Shown: in pieces, positions 27,306 to 35,337 of the stretch | Numbering within the stretch: position 1 is the stretch's first letter | Layout of the letters: each line of letters starts with the position of its first letter | DNA from: Myxococcales bacterium | Lineage (GTDB): Bacteria > Myxococcota_A > Polyangia > Haliangiales > SHYZ01 | DNA: 43,573 nucleotides | Direction of reading: 5' to 3' | Assembly (NCBI GenBank): GCA_009692535.1 | Contig: SHYZ01000006.1 | Coordinates: forward strand, 1 to 43,573 | Program-made: the position numbers and the translations under genes | Notes under the pieces: generated by a model | Database searches by the model: none | The model's input: the letters and a program-made list of their open reading frames with translations, nothing else | What the model was told of the DNA's origin: nothing

Positions 27306-28115
27306 ATGGCCTTGGGAAATCTCGCCGCGCGCATAGCCACCGCAGTCGTGCTGGTCCCCGGAATCATCGCCGCGCTCTGGTGGCATCGACCCGAGGCGAT
27401 CTGGGCCATCGCCTTCGCCGCGACGCTGGCGACGCTGGTCGAGTACTTCACCATCGCCCTCGTCGATCCGGTCGAGCGCCGCTTCGGCGTGCTCGCGGGT
27501 GGCGCGCTCGCCGCGCTCGTCTACTGGTGGCCGCCGGGACTCCACGTCGCGCTCCCTGCCTGCGTGATCGCGCCTGGCCTCTTCCTCCTCTTTCGTCACG
27601 GCGATCTCACGACCGTCTTCGATCGGCTCGGCCGCATGGCGTTCGGCCTCGTCTACGCAGGCCTCCTCCTCGGCACCATCGCGTTGCTCAAGCGGGACGG
27701 CAAGCCCGACGGTGGCGACTGGGTGCTGCTGGTGCTCCTGACCGCGTGGCTCGGCGACACGTTCGGCTATTTCGCGGGCCGCGCGTTCGGCAAAAAGAAG
27801 CTCTACCCATCGATCAGCCCCGGGAAAACCTGGGCCGGCGCAGTGGGCGGACTCGGCGGCGCGTTCCTGGCTGCGGTGCTCGCGAACACCTGGTTCTTCC
27901 CCGAGCTCGGCTGGGGCCACGGCGCGGTGGTCACGCTCGTCGGCGGCATGCTCGGACAGCTGGGCGATCTCGTCGAGAGCATGCTCAAGCGGAGCGCGGG
28001 CGTGAAGGACTCGGGCAACCTGCTGCCCGGGCACGGCGGCATGCTCGACCGCGTCGACGCGGTGCTCTTCATCGCGCCCTGGATGTACTGCTACCAGCAG
28101 TTCGCGATCTGCTGA
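27306..28115 (+). CDS. cdsA: Phosphatidate cytidylyltransferase
   Basis: A 269-aa polytopic membrane protein with about 7-8 hydrophobic segments. It has AWLGDTFGYFAGRAFGKKKLYPSISPGKTWAG mid-protein and the C-terminal family signature GDLVESMLKRSAGVKDSGNLLPGHGGMLDRVDA. It converts phosphatidate and CTP into CDP-diacylglycerol, the branch-point for phospholipid synthesis, in the inner membrane. It begins 3 nt after the uppS stop. Confidence 0.95.
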   Translation: MALGNLAARIATAVVLVPGIIAALWWHRPEAIWAIAFAATLATLVEYFTIALVDPVERRFGVLAGGALAALVYWWPPGLHVALPACVIAPGLFLLFRHGDLTTVFDRLGRMAFGLVYAGLLLGTIALLKRDGKPDGGDWVLLVLLTAWLGDTFGYFAGRAFGKKKLYPSISPGKTWAGAVGGLGGAFLAAVLANTWFFPELGWGHGAVVTLVGGMLGQLGDLVESMLKRSAGVKDSGNLLPGHGGMLDRVDAVLFIAPWMYCYQQFAIC

Positions 28116-28116
28116 G

Positions 28117-29679
28117 TCAGAGCCCGACGCGCGGGCAGAGCGTGCTCGGCAGCGGGTAGCGCGGATAGACACCGTAGAGCTCCACCGGCACCGTGTTCGC
28201 GTCGATGATGCGCCGGTAGACCTCAGCTCCCTCGCCGGCGCGGCGCGTGCGGTCGGCGCTCTCAAAGTCGACGTGGTAGAGCCCGAAGCGCGGGCAGTAG
28301 CCCGAGGCCCACTCGAAGTTGTCGATCAGCGACCAGTGGTAGTAGCCGCGAATATCGAGGCCGTCCTGGATCGCGCGCGCGAGCTCGTAGAGGTGCTCGA
28401 GCAGGAAGCGCGGACGGAGCGTGTCGTCCCCGTCGGCGAGTCCGTTCTCGGTGATCACGATCGGCAGCCCGTAGACCGCGGCCTCGTCGAGCACCTCGCG
28501 AAAGCCCGGCGCATAGATCGGCCAGCCGAAGTCGGTCGACGGCAGGTCGACCCCTTGCTGGTGCAGGTCGTTGCCGAACGGGAGGCCGATGAGCGGGTAG
28601 TTGTTCTCGCCGATGTACGCGCCGAGGAGCAGCCGGTAGTAGTTCACGCCGACGTAATCGAGACGGCCGGCGAGCATCGGATCGACCTGCTCGCCAGCGT
28701 CGTCGGTGTCCATGTCGAAGTTCCGGTCGAGCGCACCGTAGACGACGGCATCGAGGAAGATGCGGTTGAGCAGGTAGCGCAGCATCTCAGTCGCGCGTTC
28801 CGACTCCTCGTCGCCCGGAGTCGCGGGGCGAAACGCCGACATGTGCTGTGCGATCGACACCAGCGCCGGCGCACCATCGGCGTCGGCATCGACGGAATCG
28901 CCGGCATGGAGTGCGTCGTAGGCGCGCGCGTGCGCCTCGATCATGTTCATCACGACGAGAATGCCGCGATCGATGTCGAGGCCCGCGCCCGGCGGGAACG
29001 CCCCCGACAGGTAGCCGCCCGCGACGTAGGCGAGCGGTTCGTTGATGGTGATCCACCAGTCGACCTCGGCGCCAAACTCGCGCGCGCAGAAGTCGGCCCA
29101 GACCGCGAACGCGTCGATGATCGCGGGATCCTCCCAGCCGGCCTTCGCGGTTTTTGGCTCGAGGTCGTGCAGCCAGATCGGCGTCACGAAGTGGTGCAGC
29201 GTCACCATCGGCTCGAGCCCGTGGGCGCGCGCGGCGGCGAGAATGTCGTGGTAGCGGCGAACCGCGTCGAGATCGGGCGACGCGGGGAACGACGCCGCGG
29301 TCGGGAAGATGCGTGACCAGTCGATGCCGAGCCGGAGCGCGCCGGTGTGGAGCGCCGCGGCGTTGGCGAGATCGTCCTCGTAGCGGTTCCAGAAGTCGGG
29401 GCCGTCGTCGGCGTGCTCACCCGAGCAGACCTCGCAGCGGGCCTCCCACTGGTGCCAGTCGCTCGCGTGGAGACCGCCCTCGACCTGGTACGGCGCGATC
29501 GCCGTGCCCCAGAGGAAGCCGGCGGGAAACTCACCGACCGGAGGCGGGATCGTCGCGTCGGGGAACCCAGCGTCGGCGCGGGCTGCGTCGGGTAGCGCAC
29601 CGTGGTCGCCGCATGCGCCGAGCGCCGTCGTGAGGGCGAGCGCTACCGTCGCAACGAGCGTTGCGGGCGACTTCATCAT
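28117..29679 (-). CDS. Glycoside hydrolase family 1 (beta-glucosidase-like) lipoprotein
   Basis: A 520-aa protein. The N-terminus is a signal peptide with lipobox LGAC (Cys23) and a short Ala/Asp/Pro linker. Then comes the GH1 TIM barrel: FLWGTAIAPYQVEGG, acid/base Glu in WWITINEPLAYV, VGVNYYRLLLG, nucleophile Glu in PIVITENGLADG, and HWSLIDNFEWASGY with RFGLYHVDF. It hydrolyses beta-glucosides, beta-galactosides or related substrates with retention. Most GH1 enzymes I know are cytoplasmic; a lipid-anchored exported copy is unusual. Transcription probably starts at the ATG: TACCTT lies 6 nt upstream and there is no Shine-Dalgarno. It converges on cdsA. Confidence 0.9.
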   Translation of the reverse strand: MMKSPATLVATVALALTTALGACGDHGALPDAARADAGFPDATIPPPVGEFPAGFLWGTAIAPYQVEGGLHASDWHQWEARCEVCSGEHADDGPDFWNRYEDDLANAAALHTGALRLGIDWSRIFPTAASFPASPDLDAVRRYHDILAAARAHGLEPMVTLHHFVTPIWLHDLEPKTAKAGWEDPAIIDAFAVWADFCAREFGAEVDWWITINEPLAYVAGGYLSGAFPPGAGLDIDRGILVVMNMIEAHARAYDALHAGDSVDADADGAPALVSIAQHMSAFRPATPGDEESERATEMLRYLLNRIFLDAVVYGALDRNFDMDTDDAGEQVDPMLAGRLDYVGVNYYRLLLGAYIGENNYPLIGLPFGNDLHQQGVDLPSTDFGWPIYAPGFREVLDEAAVYGLPIVITENGLADGDDTLRPRFLLEHLYELARAIQDGLDIRGYYHWSLIDNFEWASGYCPRFGLYHVDFESADRTRRAGEGAEVYRRIIDANTVPVELYGVYPRYPLPSTLCPRVGL

Positions 29680-29685
29680 CGAGCG

Positions 29686-29691
29686 AAGGTA
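29686..29691 (-). promoter_or_regulatory. Candidate -10 box (TACCTT) for the leaderless GH1 gene
   Basis: TACCTT on the minus strand ends 6 nt before ATG 29679. On the plus strand the overlapping TATCAT (29690-29695) may be the -10 of the divergent gene at 29719, with a 23-nt leader. Confidence 0.35.
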
Positions 29692-29718
29692 TCATCGCGC
29701 GCGATCCGAGAGCGAGAA

Positions 29719-30753
29719 GTGAGCCCGCCCCGCCCGACGAGCCGCGCCAAGCGGCCACCACCAACACCGTCGCTCGTCGAGTGGAAGGAGGGCGTGCATC
29801 TCGTCGGTACGCACCTCGTGTGCGACGCGCTGCGGACGCGTGAGGCGTGCTTCGTCTCGCACGCCGGCATGCCGCGCGTGCGCCGCCACCGGCAGACGAT
29901 CGCGACCGGGCTCACGCTCGCCCTCCTCGCCGCACGCGATGAAGGCGCGGCCCGCGGCGGGCTCGCCGTCACCTACGGCCGCCCGTTCGTGCTCGGCGCG
30001 ATGCGGCTCGAGCTCTTTCCGTCGGGACACTGTGTCGGCGGCGCTGGGCTGGTCGCGACCATCGGTGATGCGCGGGTGGTCTACGCCGGCACTGCCGGGG
30101 CGGGCGGCGTCGGTGCGAGCCTGCTCGCCAAGCCGGGCGAGACCCGCGCAGGCGACGCGCTGGTGATCGACTGCGCGCTCGCGCACCCGCGGTTCCGCTT
30201 CCCCGCCGCCGACGATGTGCAGCGCGAGCTCATCGACTGGATCGCCGCCACGCTCGGCGCCGGCATGACGCCGATCCTCCTGTGCGACCCGCTCGCCCGC
30301 GGCCTCGATCTCGTGAAGCTCCTCGGCGCACGCTGCTTGCTCCGGCTCGCGCGCCCGCTCCACGACCTCGCACGCCACGCGAAGGCGAACGGCGTCGACC
30401 TCCCATCGGCCCATCGGCTCGACGGTGCGCCGAGCGCAACCGACGTCGTGGTCTGGCCGCTCGCTGCGCGCGATGCCAAGGCGATCACGCGCGTCCGCCG
30501 TGCCCGCTTCGCGCTGGTCGACGCGCTCGCGCTCGATCCTGTCGCGACCGGGGCACTGCGCGTCGACGCCGCGTTCCCCTGGAGCAGCCGTGCCGGGTGG
30601 GACGACCTGCTCGCGTGGGTGCGCGCGTCGGGGGCGCGCTCGGTCTACGCCCTCGACAGCTCAGGCGACGAGCTCGCCCGCGCGCTCGCGCCCGACGGCG
30701 TCACCGTGCGTCCGCTCGGCCCGCCAAGGCAGCTCGGGCTCTTTCCCGCGTAG
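29719..30753 (+). CDS. Degenerate metallo-beta-lactamase-fold exonuclease-like protein
   Basis: A 344-aa protein from GTG 29719 (GAGAGCGAG upstream). The order of elements follows the YSH1/CPSF-type and ligase-associated exonuclease MBL proteins: ACFVSHA near residue 50, a long helix containing RRHRQTIATG, LELFPSGHCVGGAGLVATIGDARVVYAGTAG (PAGHxxG and YTGD positions), and a C-terminal beta-CASP-like part ending YALDSSGDEL...RPLGPPRQLGLF. The metal-binding HxHxDH expected after VSHA reads SHAGMPRVRR, and the Asp of YTGD is Ala or Gly. The catalytic zinc site therefore looks destroyed, so this may be a non-catalytic nucleic-acid-binding or scaffold paralogue. Confidence 0.65.
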   Translation: MSPPRPTSRAKRPPPTPSLVEWKEGVHLVGTHLVCDALRTREACFVSHAGMPRVRRHRQTIATGLTLALLAARDEGAARGGLAVTYGRPFVLGAMRLELFPSGHCVGGAGLVATIGDARVVYAGTAGAGGVGASLLAKPGETRAGDALVIDCALAHPRFRFPAADDVQRELIDWIAATLGAGMTPILLCDPLARGLDLVKLLGARCLLRLARPLHDLARHAKANGVDLPSAHRLDGAPSATDVVVWPLAARDAKAITRVRRARFALVDALALDPVATGALRVDAAFPWSSRAGWDDLLAWVRASGARSVYALDSSGDELARALAPDGVTVRPLGPPRQLGLFPA

Positions 30754-30758
30754 CCGCG

Positions 30759-32087
30759 CTACTCGGCGAAGCGCGCGGTCGCGCTGCCCCATCCGGCGAA
30801 CGCAACGTCATCGATGAAGGCGAGCTCGTCGGGGGACGCACCATGCACCGCGAGCGCGAGATGCGCGGACGAAGCCGGGACCTCGTCGTACATCGGGTCG
30901 ACCGCGAGCCAGCGGTGCGGCAGCTTCACCAGCACCCATCGGTGCCGGCGCAGCGCACCGTCGTCGAGCAAGTAGCCGGTCACGAGGCGCGTGTCGTAAC
31001 CGTCGTCCGCCAACTCGGCGGCGAGCAGCACCGCGTGCGCCGTGCAGTCGCCCGCGCGTGCAGCGAGCGCCTCCTCCGGCGTGAACGCGGAGAGCGAGAG
31101 GTCATCGCGCAGGAAGTCGGAGACGCGGCGAGTGCGGGCACGCACCTTCGCGAGGCTCGGCTGCGGCGTCGTGGCCTCGACAAAGACCTCCCACGCGCCC
31201 TCCGGACCGATGACGACCGACTGCTCGGCGAGCTCGGGCACGACCGGCGGCGCTGCAGCCACACCCTCGAGCGTGAGCCGCAAGCCCGAGCCGGGCGACG
31301 CCGCGCCTTCCACCGGCAGCGCCGCAGAATCGACGATCTCGGGCGGCTCGAAGGTCGCGGCGAGCAACACCTCGTCCACCCGCTGCGACTGCAGCGCGGC
31401 ACCAAGGCCCGCCGCCACCACGAAGCCACGCTCGTCGAGTTGCACCTCGCCACGCAGTCGACCGACGGCGGTGGCGAGGTCGGCACGCGCGCTCGCCCCG
31501 TCGGCCGCGATGGTCACCGTGACGTGCGCGAGCGACAGCGCGGCGCCTTCCACCAGCACCGGGCCACCAAACGCGCGACCGGGAGCTGCGTGCCCCGCCG
31601 CGACGAGCAGCGGCACCAGCGTCGACGGCACCGCTGCTCCATCGACCAGCCGCTCCGGCGCCGTGCCGTGCAGGACACGCCAAGTGCCGTCCTGCTCGCG
31701 CGTCGCCTCGGTCCGCGTGCGGCTCACGCCGCCCTCGCGCAGCACTTCGATCCGCTGCGGCGTCACCCACTCGTCGAGGTCGACGGCGATCGTCGTGCGA
31801 AGTGTCGCCAACTGGCCGGCGCGGCGCACGACGACCCGCTCGGTGCGCTCGAACCGATGGCCACCCTGCTCGGAGGCGGCAAACCACTCGCGCGCCTCAC
31901 CGATGCGTGCGCCGTTCCACGTCAGCAGATACGCCGCGCGGTAGCCGTCGAGCGCGTCACCGACGAGACCACGGCGCGCCGCCGGGTCGTCCTCGTCGAG
32001 CGGAGGCGCAAGGGCAGGCGCACCGGTCGGGGCGTGCGTAGCGCACCCCGCCAGCAGGACCGCTGCGGCCAACCGGATCCCGATCAT
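30759..32087 (-). CDS. Transglutaminase-like lipoprotein
   Basis: A 442-aa protein from ATG 32087. The signal peptide has lipobox LAGC (Cys15) and a Pro/Ala linker. The C-terminal third is a transglutaminase-like (papain-fold) core: Cys in ARAGDCTAHAVLLAAELADDGYDTRLVTGYL, His in RRHRWVLVKLPHRWLAVDPMYDE, and Asp in the same segment. The catalytic triad Cys-His-Asp appears intact. The N-terminal about 270 residues are strand-rich, without a family I know. Such proteins in bacteria act as cysteine proteases or transamidases in the envelope. The start is set by a promoter with its -10 ending 8 nt upstream. The frame stays open into the tandem repeat at 32127-32197 (Glu-Pro-Cys-Pro), which I take as non-coding. 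Confidence 0.75.
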   Translation of the reverse strand: MIGIRLAAAVLLAGCATHAPTGAPALAPPLDEDDPAARRGLVGDALDGYRAAYLLTWNGARIGEAREWFAASEQGGHRFERTERVVVRRAGQLATLRTTIAVDLDEWVTPQRIEVLREGGVSRTRTEATREQDGTWRVLHGTAPERLVDGAAVPSTLVPLLVAAGHAAPGRAFGGPVLVEGAALSLAHVTVTIAADGASARADLATAVGRLRGEVQLDERGFVVAAGLGAALQSQRVDEVLLAATFEPPEIVDSAALPVEGAASPGSGLRLTLEGVAAAPPVVPELAEQSVVIGPEGAWEVFVEATTPQPSLAKVRARTRRVSDFLRDDLSLSAFTPEEALAARAGDCTAHAVLLAAELADDGYDTRLVTGYLLDDGALRRHRWVLVKLPHRWLAVDPMYDEVPASSAHLALAVHGASPDELAFIDDVAFAGWGSATARFAE

Positions 32088-32095
32088 GATGGCCG

Positions 32096-32125
32096 AGGGT
32101 AGGTCCGCCGGAAGCGCGGTCGCAA
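32096..32125 (-). promoter_or_regulatory. Promoter of the transglutaminase-like gene, leaderless
   Basis: TTGCGA (32125-32120), an 18-nt spacer and TACCCT (32101-32096), which ends 8 nt before ATG 32087. There is no Shine-Dalgarno. The promoter abuts the 12-bp tandem repeat. Confidence 0.45.
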
Positions 32126-32126
32126 C

Positions 32127-32197
32127 TTCCGGGCAAGGTTCCGGGCAAGGTTCCGGGCAAGGTTCCGGGCAAGGTTCCGGGCAAGGTTCGCGCAAGG
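32127..32197. repeat. Five 12-bp tandem repeats in a divergent promoter region
   Basis: The unit TTCCGGGCAAGG occurs perfectly five times (32127-32186) and once degenerately (32187-32197). It lies between the divergent promoters of the transglutaminase-like and ATP-grasp-like genes. There are no spacers, so it is not CRISPR. Copy number could vary by slippage and change promoter spacing. Confidence 0.85.
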
Positions 32198-32229
32198 TCC
32201 GACCAGGGCGACGTCGGTAACGCGCGTGC

Positions 32230-32235
32230 TACGGT
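32230..32235 (+). promoter_or_regulatory. Candidate -10 box (TACGGT) for the leaderless ATP-grasp-like gene
   Basis: TACGGT ends 8 nt before ATG 32244. No Shine-Dalgarno and no clear -35. Confidence 0.3.
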
Positions 32236-32243
32236 CCGCGCAC

Positions 32244-33692
32244 ATGGCCCGCCCTCGCGACGCCCGCGCCGCCCGCGACACCAAGCACGCTGTCGCCGCA
32301 CGCCGACCGCCTTCAGCCGGCGCGCGCCTGCCTGCCGCCGCGCGCCGCCAGCAAGAACTCGCCACCGTGCTCGCGGCGCTGCCGGCAGCTGAAGTCGCGC
32401 GCGTCGAGCGGGAGATCACGCTCGCCTCTGCAGCACGCGACGTCACCTACCTGAATGAGCCGGGCAAGGCCGTGGTGATCCGACTGCTCCCGGTGCCGGT
32501 CGTGCTCGCGCGCGCCGACCTCGTCTACCTGCGCCGCGTGCTCGGCGTGCTCACCGGTGCGTTCCGCAAGGTGACCGCCGCGCGCGACCTCGACGCCGAG
32601 GTGCAGGAGCTCCTGCCGCTCACCGCCGCCGAGGAGGAGTGGCTCCGTTTCGCGCCGCGCAACGCCGGGCCGGTCTGCGCCCGATGGGACATGAACATCG
32701 ATCCGGCCGCAGGTGCGCGTGCGGCGACGCTCTTCGAGATGAACGGCTGCGCCGTTGGCGGACTGCACTACGCCCACTCCTCGTCGGAGATCGTGCTCGA
32801 CACGGCGGTCGCGCGAGTCGGCGGTCGCTCCGTCACGCTCCCCGATGGCATGGGCGCGCTCTGGCACTCACTCGCGCTGCGACACGCCGGCGCGCGCGGC
32901 CGGTGCGGCGTCGCGTGGCTCGAGGATCGCACGTGGGAGACCGGCATCACCGAGGGGCCGTCGGTGATGGCCTCGCTCGGCGGCGAGGCAGCGGGCGCGC
33001 TGGTGGCCGATCCGCGCGAGCTCGAAGTACATGGCGACAAGATCCGCTGCCGCGGCGTCACGCTCGACGTCCTCTACCGCAGCATCGAACTCGCCGACCT
33101 CGTCGAGATCGAGGCGACCGAAGGCCGGCCGCTCGTCGCGATGCGCGAAGCGGTGCGGCGTGGGCTCGTGCTCTCACCGCTCGAAGGCGACCTCGACCAC
33201 AAGAGCCTGCTCGAGCTCTTCTCGTCCTCACGCTTCGCGCGCCTCTTCACCGCCGCCGAGCGCGCCGTGATGCGACGCCATGTGCCCTGGACGCGCCTCC
33301 TTGGCGCCCGTCGCACCGAGGGCCCCGACGGACGCGAGGTCGACCTGCCGGCGTATGCGGTGCGGCATCGCAGCAAGCTGGTGTTCAAGCCGAACCGCTC
33401 CTGCGGCGGCGACGGGATCCTGATCGGCCGCGACACCAAGCCGATCACGTGGGAGCGGGCGATCGCGCGCGCCGTTTTAGGCCGCGAGCCTGCCGTCGTG
33501 CAGTCGCTGGTCGCGAGCGCGAGCGTCCTCTCGCCGACGGTGAAGCGCGGCAAGGTCGTGGTCGAGCGGCACTACACGACGTTCGGGTTCTTCCCGACCG
33601 ACGACGGCATCGGCGTGCTCGGCCGCGCCGCGCCGTTCCCGGTGGTGAACGTCTCGCGCGGCGGCGGCCTGCTCGCCGTGCTGGCGCTCTGA
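32244..33692 (+). CDS. ATP-grasp-like protein, possibly circularly permuted
   Basis: A 482-aa protein that I recognise only at fold level. The segment KLVFKPNRSCGGDGILIG (about 382-399), followed by VVQSLV about 30 residues later, looks like ATP-grasp small-loop and core strands (K-P-x2-x-x-G-G-x-G). The middle segment RWDMNIDPAAGARAATLFEMNGCAVGG resembles the R-x-D...E-x-N metal and substrate region of circularly permuted ATP-grasps (glutathionylspermidine synthetase-like and DUF404/DUF407 groups). A carboxylate-amine ligase making a small peptide-like product is possible, but no substrate can be named. There is no signal peptide. Its stop overlaps the start of a small lipoprotein gene (TGATG). 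Confidence 0.5.
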   Translation: MARPRDARAARDTKHAVAARRPPSAGARLPAAARRQQELATVLAALPAAEVARVEREITLASAARDVTYLNEPGKAVVIRLLPVPVVLARADLVYLRRVLGVLTGAFRKVTAARDLDAEVQELLPLTAAEEEWLRFAPRNAGPVCARWDMNIDPAAGARAATLFEMNGCAVGGLHYAHSSSEIVLDTAVARVGGRSVTLPDGMGALWHSLALRHAGARGRCGVAWLEDRTWETGITEGPSVMASLGGEAAGALVADPRELEVHGDKIRCRGVTLDVLYRSIELADLVEIEATEGRPLVAMREAVRRGLVLSPLEGDLDHKSLLELFSSSRFARLFTAAERAVMRRHVPWTRLLGARRTEGPDGREVDLPAYAVRHRSKLVFKPNRSCGGDGILIGRDTKPITWERAIARAVLGREPAVVQSLVASASVLSPTVKRGKVVVERHYTTFGFFPTDDGIGVLGRAAPFPVVNVSRGGGLLAVLAL

Positions 33693-34168
33693 TGCCGCGG
33701 CGCGTCCTGCCGACGCTCAGCCTCGTCGCGCTCTGTGTCGTCGTCGCTGCGTGCGGCGGTCGTCCCACGTCGGGCGGCACGACACCGGTCGCACCCGTCT
33801 GCCCCGCCGCGCCTGCCTGCACCGCCTGCCCCGCGCTCGATGGCAGCGCAGATGCGATGAACGGCGTCTGGATCGACCAGGAGACGAATGCCGCGATCGT
33901 CATCGGCGCGACCGGCGGCAAGGTCTACGTCGTCTTCGCGATGGACGACGATGGCGAGCTGTGGCCCGCAGCGCTCCTCGGCTACGACGGACGCACGCTC
34001 CACTTCAGCTACTTCGTGCCCTCGACCGGCTACCTGCTCGAGAACTGGGTCGAGCTCGTCGATCCCAACACCATGACCGGTCGCCACACCGGCTCGCACG
34101 TCGCGACCGACGACAAATACCTGCGCTGGAGACCGGCGCCAGCAACGCCAGCGACCGACGAGGGTTAA
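33692..34168 (+). CDS. Small lipoprotein of unknown function
   Basis: A 158-aa protein. The signal peptide ends in the lipobox VAAC (Cys21). A Cys/Pro/Ala-rich linker with four further Cys (VCPAAPACTACPA) follows, then a compact strand-rich domain (GVWIDQETNAAIVIGATGGKVYVVFAMDDDGELW...YLRWRP) that resembles a lipocalin-like or META-like small beta-barrel; I cannot assign it. It begins 1 nt inside the end of the ATP-grasp-like gene, so the two are co-translated. Its stop TAA overlaps the convergent flavoenzyme's stop within the palindrome GGGTTAACCC. Confidence 0.7.
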   Translation: MPRRVLPTLSLVALCVVVAACGGRPTSGGTTPVAPVCPAAPACTACPALDGSADAMNGVWIDQETNAAIVIGATGGKVYVVFAMDDDGELWPAALLGYDGRTLHFSYFVPSTGYLLENWVELVDPNTMTGRHTGSHVATDDKYLRWRPAPATPATDEG

Positions 34169-35331
34169 CCCGGCATCGCGCGGTCGGGGCGGAAGCGCGC
34201 GAGGTCGATCGCGGGCTCCTCGCCGAGCGCGAGCTGCGCGATCGCAGGCGTGAGCGCGGACGCGAACTTGAAGCCGTGGCCCGAGAAGCCGGTCGCGACG
34301 ATGACGTTGGCAGCCGCCGGCGCCCGCCCGATCAGGAAGTGCTCGTCGGGTGTCATGTCGTAGCAGCAGACGTGCGGCTCGGAGAGCGGCAGCCCGGCGA
34401 GCGCGGGGAAGCGTTGCGCCACGTAGGCGCGATGGACGTCGAGCGTGTCGCGTGTGGCATCGCGCGCCGACGCATCGCCGGGATCGATCGTGGGCCCCGG
34501 GAGATGCGCCGCGATCTTGAGCGCCGGCTCGTCACGCCACGCCGGCACGCCGTAGCAACCGCTCGCAAGCTCGGCAAACACCGGCAACGCGGGCGCGGCG
34601 TAGTGCGGTGACGGTGCGGGCGCGTAGCAGATCACCTGCCGGGTCACGCGCGGCGGCACGATGCCGAGCGCGGGGCAGAGGCGCAGCGCGAACGCGCCCG
34701 GGGCGAGCACGACGGCCTCGCACGGGAGCGACGTGCCGTCTTCGAGCCGCACGCCGGTCGCGCGTCCGCCGGAGAACTCCACGGCGACCACCGCTTGGCC
34801 GAAGCAAAGCGCTGCGCCCGCCGCGCGCGCAGCCTCGACGAGCGCGACCGTCGCGGTCCGCGCCGCGAGAAAACCGCCGACCGCGTGGAACGAGGCGAAG
34901 CGCACGCCGACGCTACTGATCGCCGGGAAACGGCGCGACACGTCGTTCGGCTCGATCCGTTCCGGTCGAAAGCCAAGCCCGACGACGGTCTCGAACGACT
35001 GCTGCGCCCAGCCAACCGGCCCCTCTGCTTGGTCATCCGTCTCGAGCGCGAGCACGCCGACCTCGTGGTAGAGGGCCACGCCGAGTCGCGCCTCGAGCGC
35101 GCGCCACGCTTCGCGCGCGGCGGCGGCGAGCCGGGTGTAGTAGACGTCGGCGCCGTACTCGACGCGCAGCACGCGCGAGTGTCCCGATGACGCGGCCCAC
35201 TCGTGCCCCGGGGCGCGCGCGTCGATCAACGTCACGCTCGCACCAGCGTCGGCGAGCTCGAGCGCAGTGCCCGCGCCGTAGACGCCCGCGCCGACCACGA
35301 CCACCCGCGGACGCCCCGACACAGTGCGCAT
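34165..35331 (-). CDS. FAD-dependent amine oxidase (monomeric sarcosine oxidase / N-methyltryptophan oxidase family)
   Basis: A 388-aa protein. It has Rossmann dinucleotide motif VVVVGAGVYGAGTALELADAGASVTLID at 10-37, SSGHSRVLRVEYG (substrate-side Arg) near 50, and the covalent-flavin region CCYDMTPDEHFLIG near 345, where MSOX and SolA bear the Cys that carries 8alpha-S-cysteinyl FAD. It ends in the FSGHGFKFA FAD motif. It oxidises secondary N-methyl amines to imine/formaldehyde plus H2O2. The substrate is unresolved (sarcosine, N-methyltryptophan or pipecolate-type). It starts 7 nt after the MFS transporter stop, so the transporter may import its substrate (inference). Confidence 0.88.
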   Translation of the reverse strand: MRTVSGRPRVVVVGAGVYGAGTALELADAGASVTLIDARAPGHEWAASSGHSRVLRVEYGADVYYTRLAAAAREAWRALEARLGVALYHEVGVLALETDDQAEGPVGWAQQSFETVVGLGFRPERIEPNDVSRRFPAISSVGVRFASFHAVGGFLAARTATVALVEAARAAGAALCFGQAVVAVEFSGGRATGVRLEDGTSLPCEAVVLAPGAFALRLCPALGIVPPRVTRQVICYAPAPSPHYAAPALPVFAELASGCYGVPAWRDEPALKIAAHLPGPTIDPGDASARDATRDTLDVHRAYVAQRFPALAGLPLSEPHVCCYDMTPDEHFLIGRAPAAANVIVATGFSGHGFKFASALTPAIAQLALGEEPAIDLARFRPDRAMPG

Positions 35332-35337
35332 CCTACG

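Noticed and set aside
25812-28265. A single 817-codon minus-strand gene
   Set aside because: Only the last about 215 codons are PilZ. The rest is antisense to uppS and cdsA, has low-complexity Glu/Arg composition and no domain.
32127-32195. A Glu-Pro-Cys-Pro repeat protein N-terminus for the transglutaminase-like gene
   Set aside because: The promoter at 32096-32125 and the lipoprotein signal after ATG 32087 place the repeat outside the gene.
32127-32197. CRISPR array
   Set aside because: The 12-bp units are directly contiguous, without spacers.
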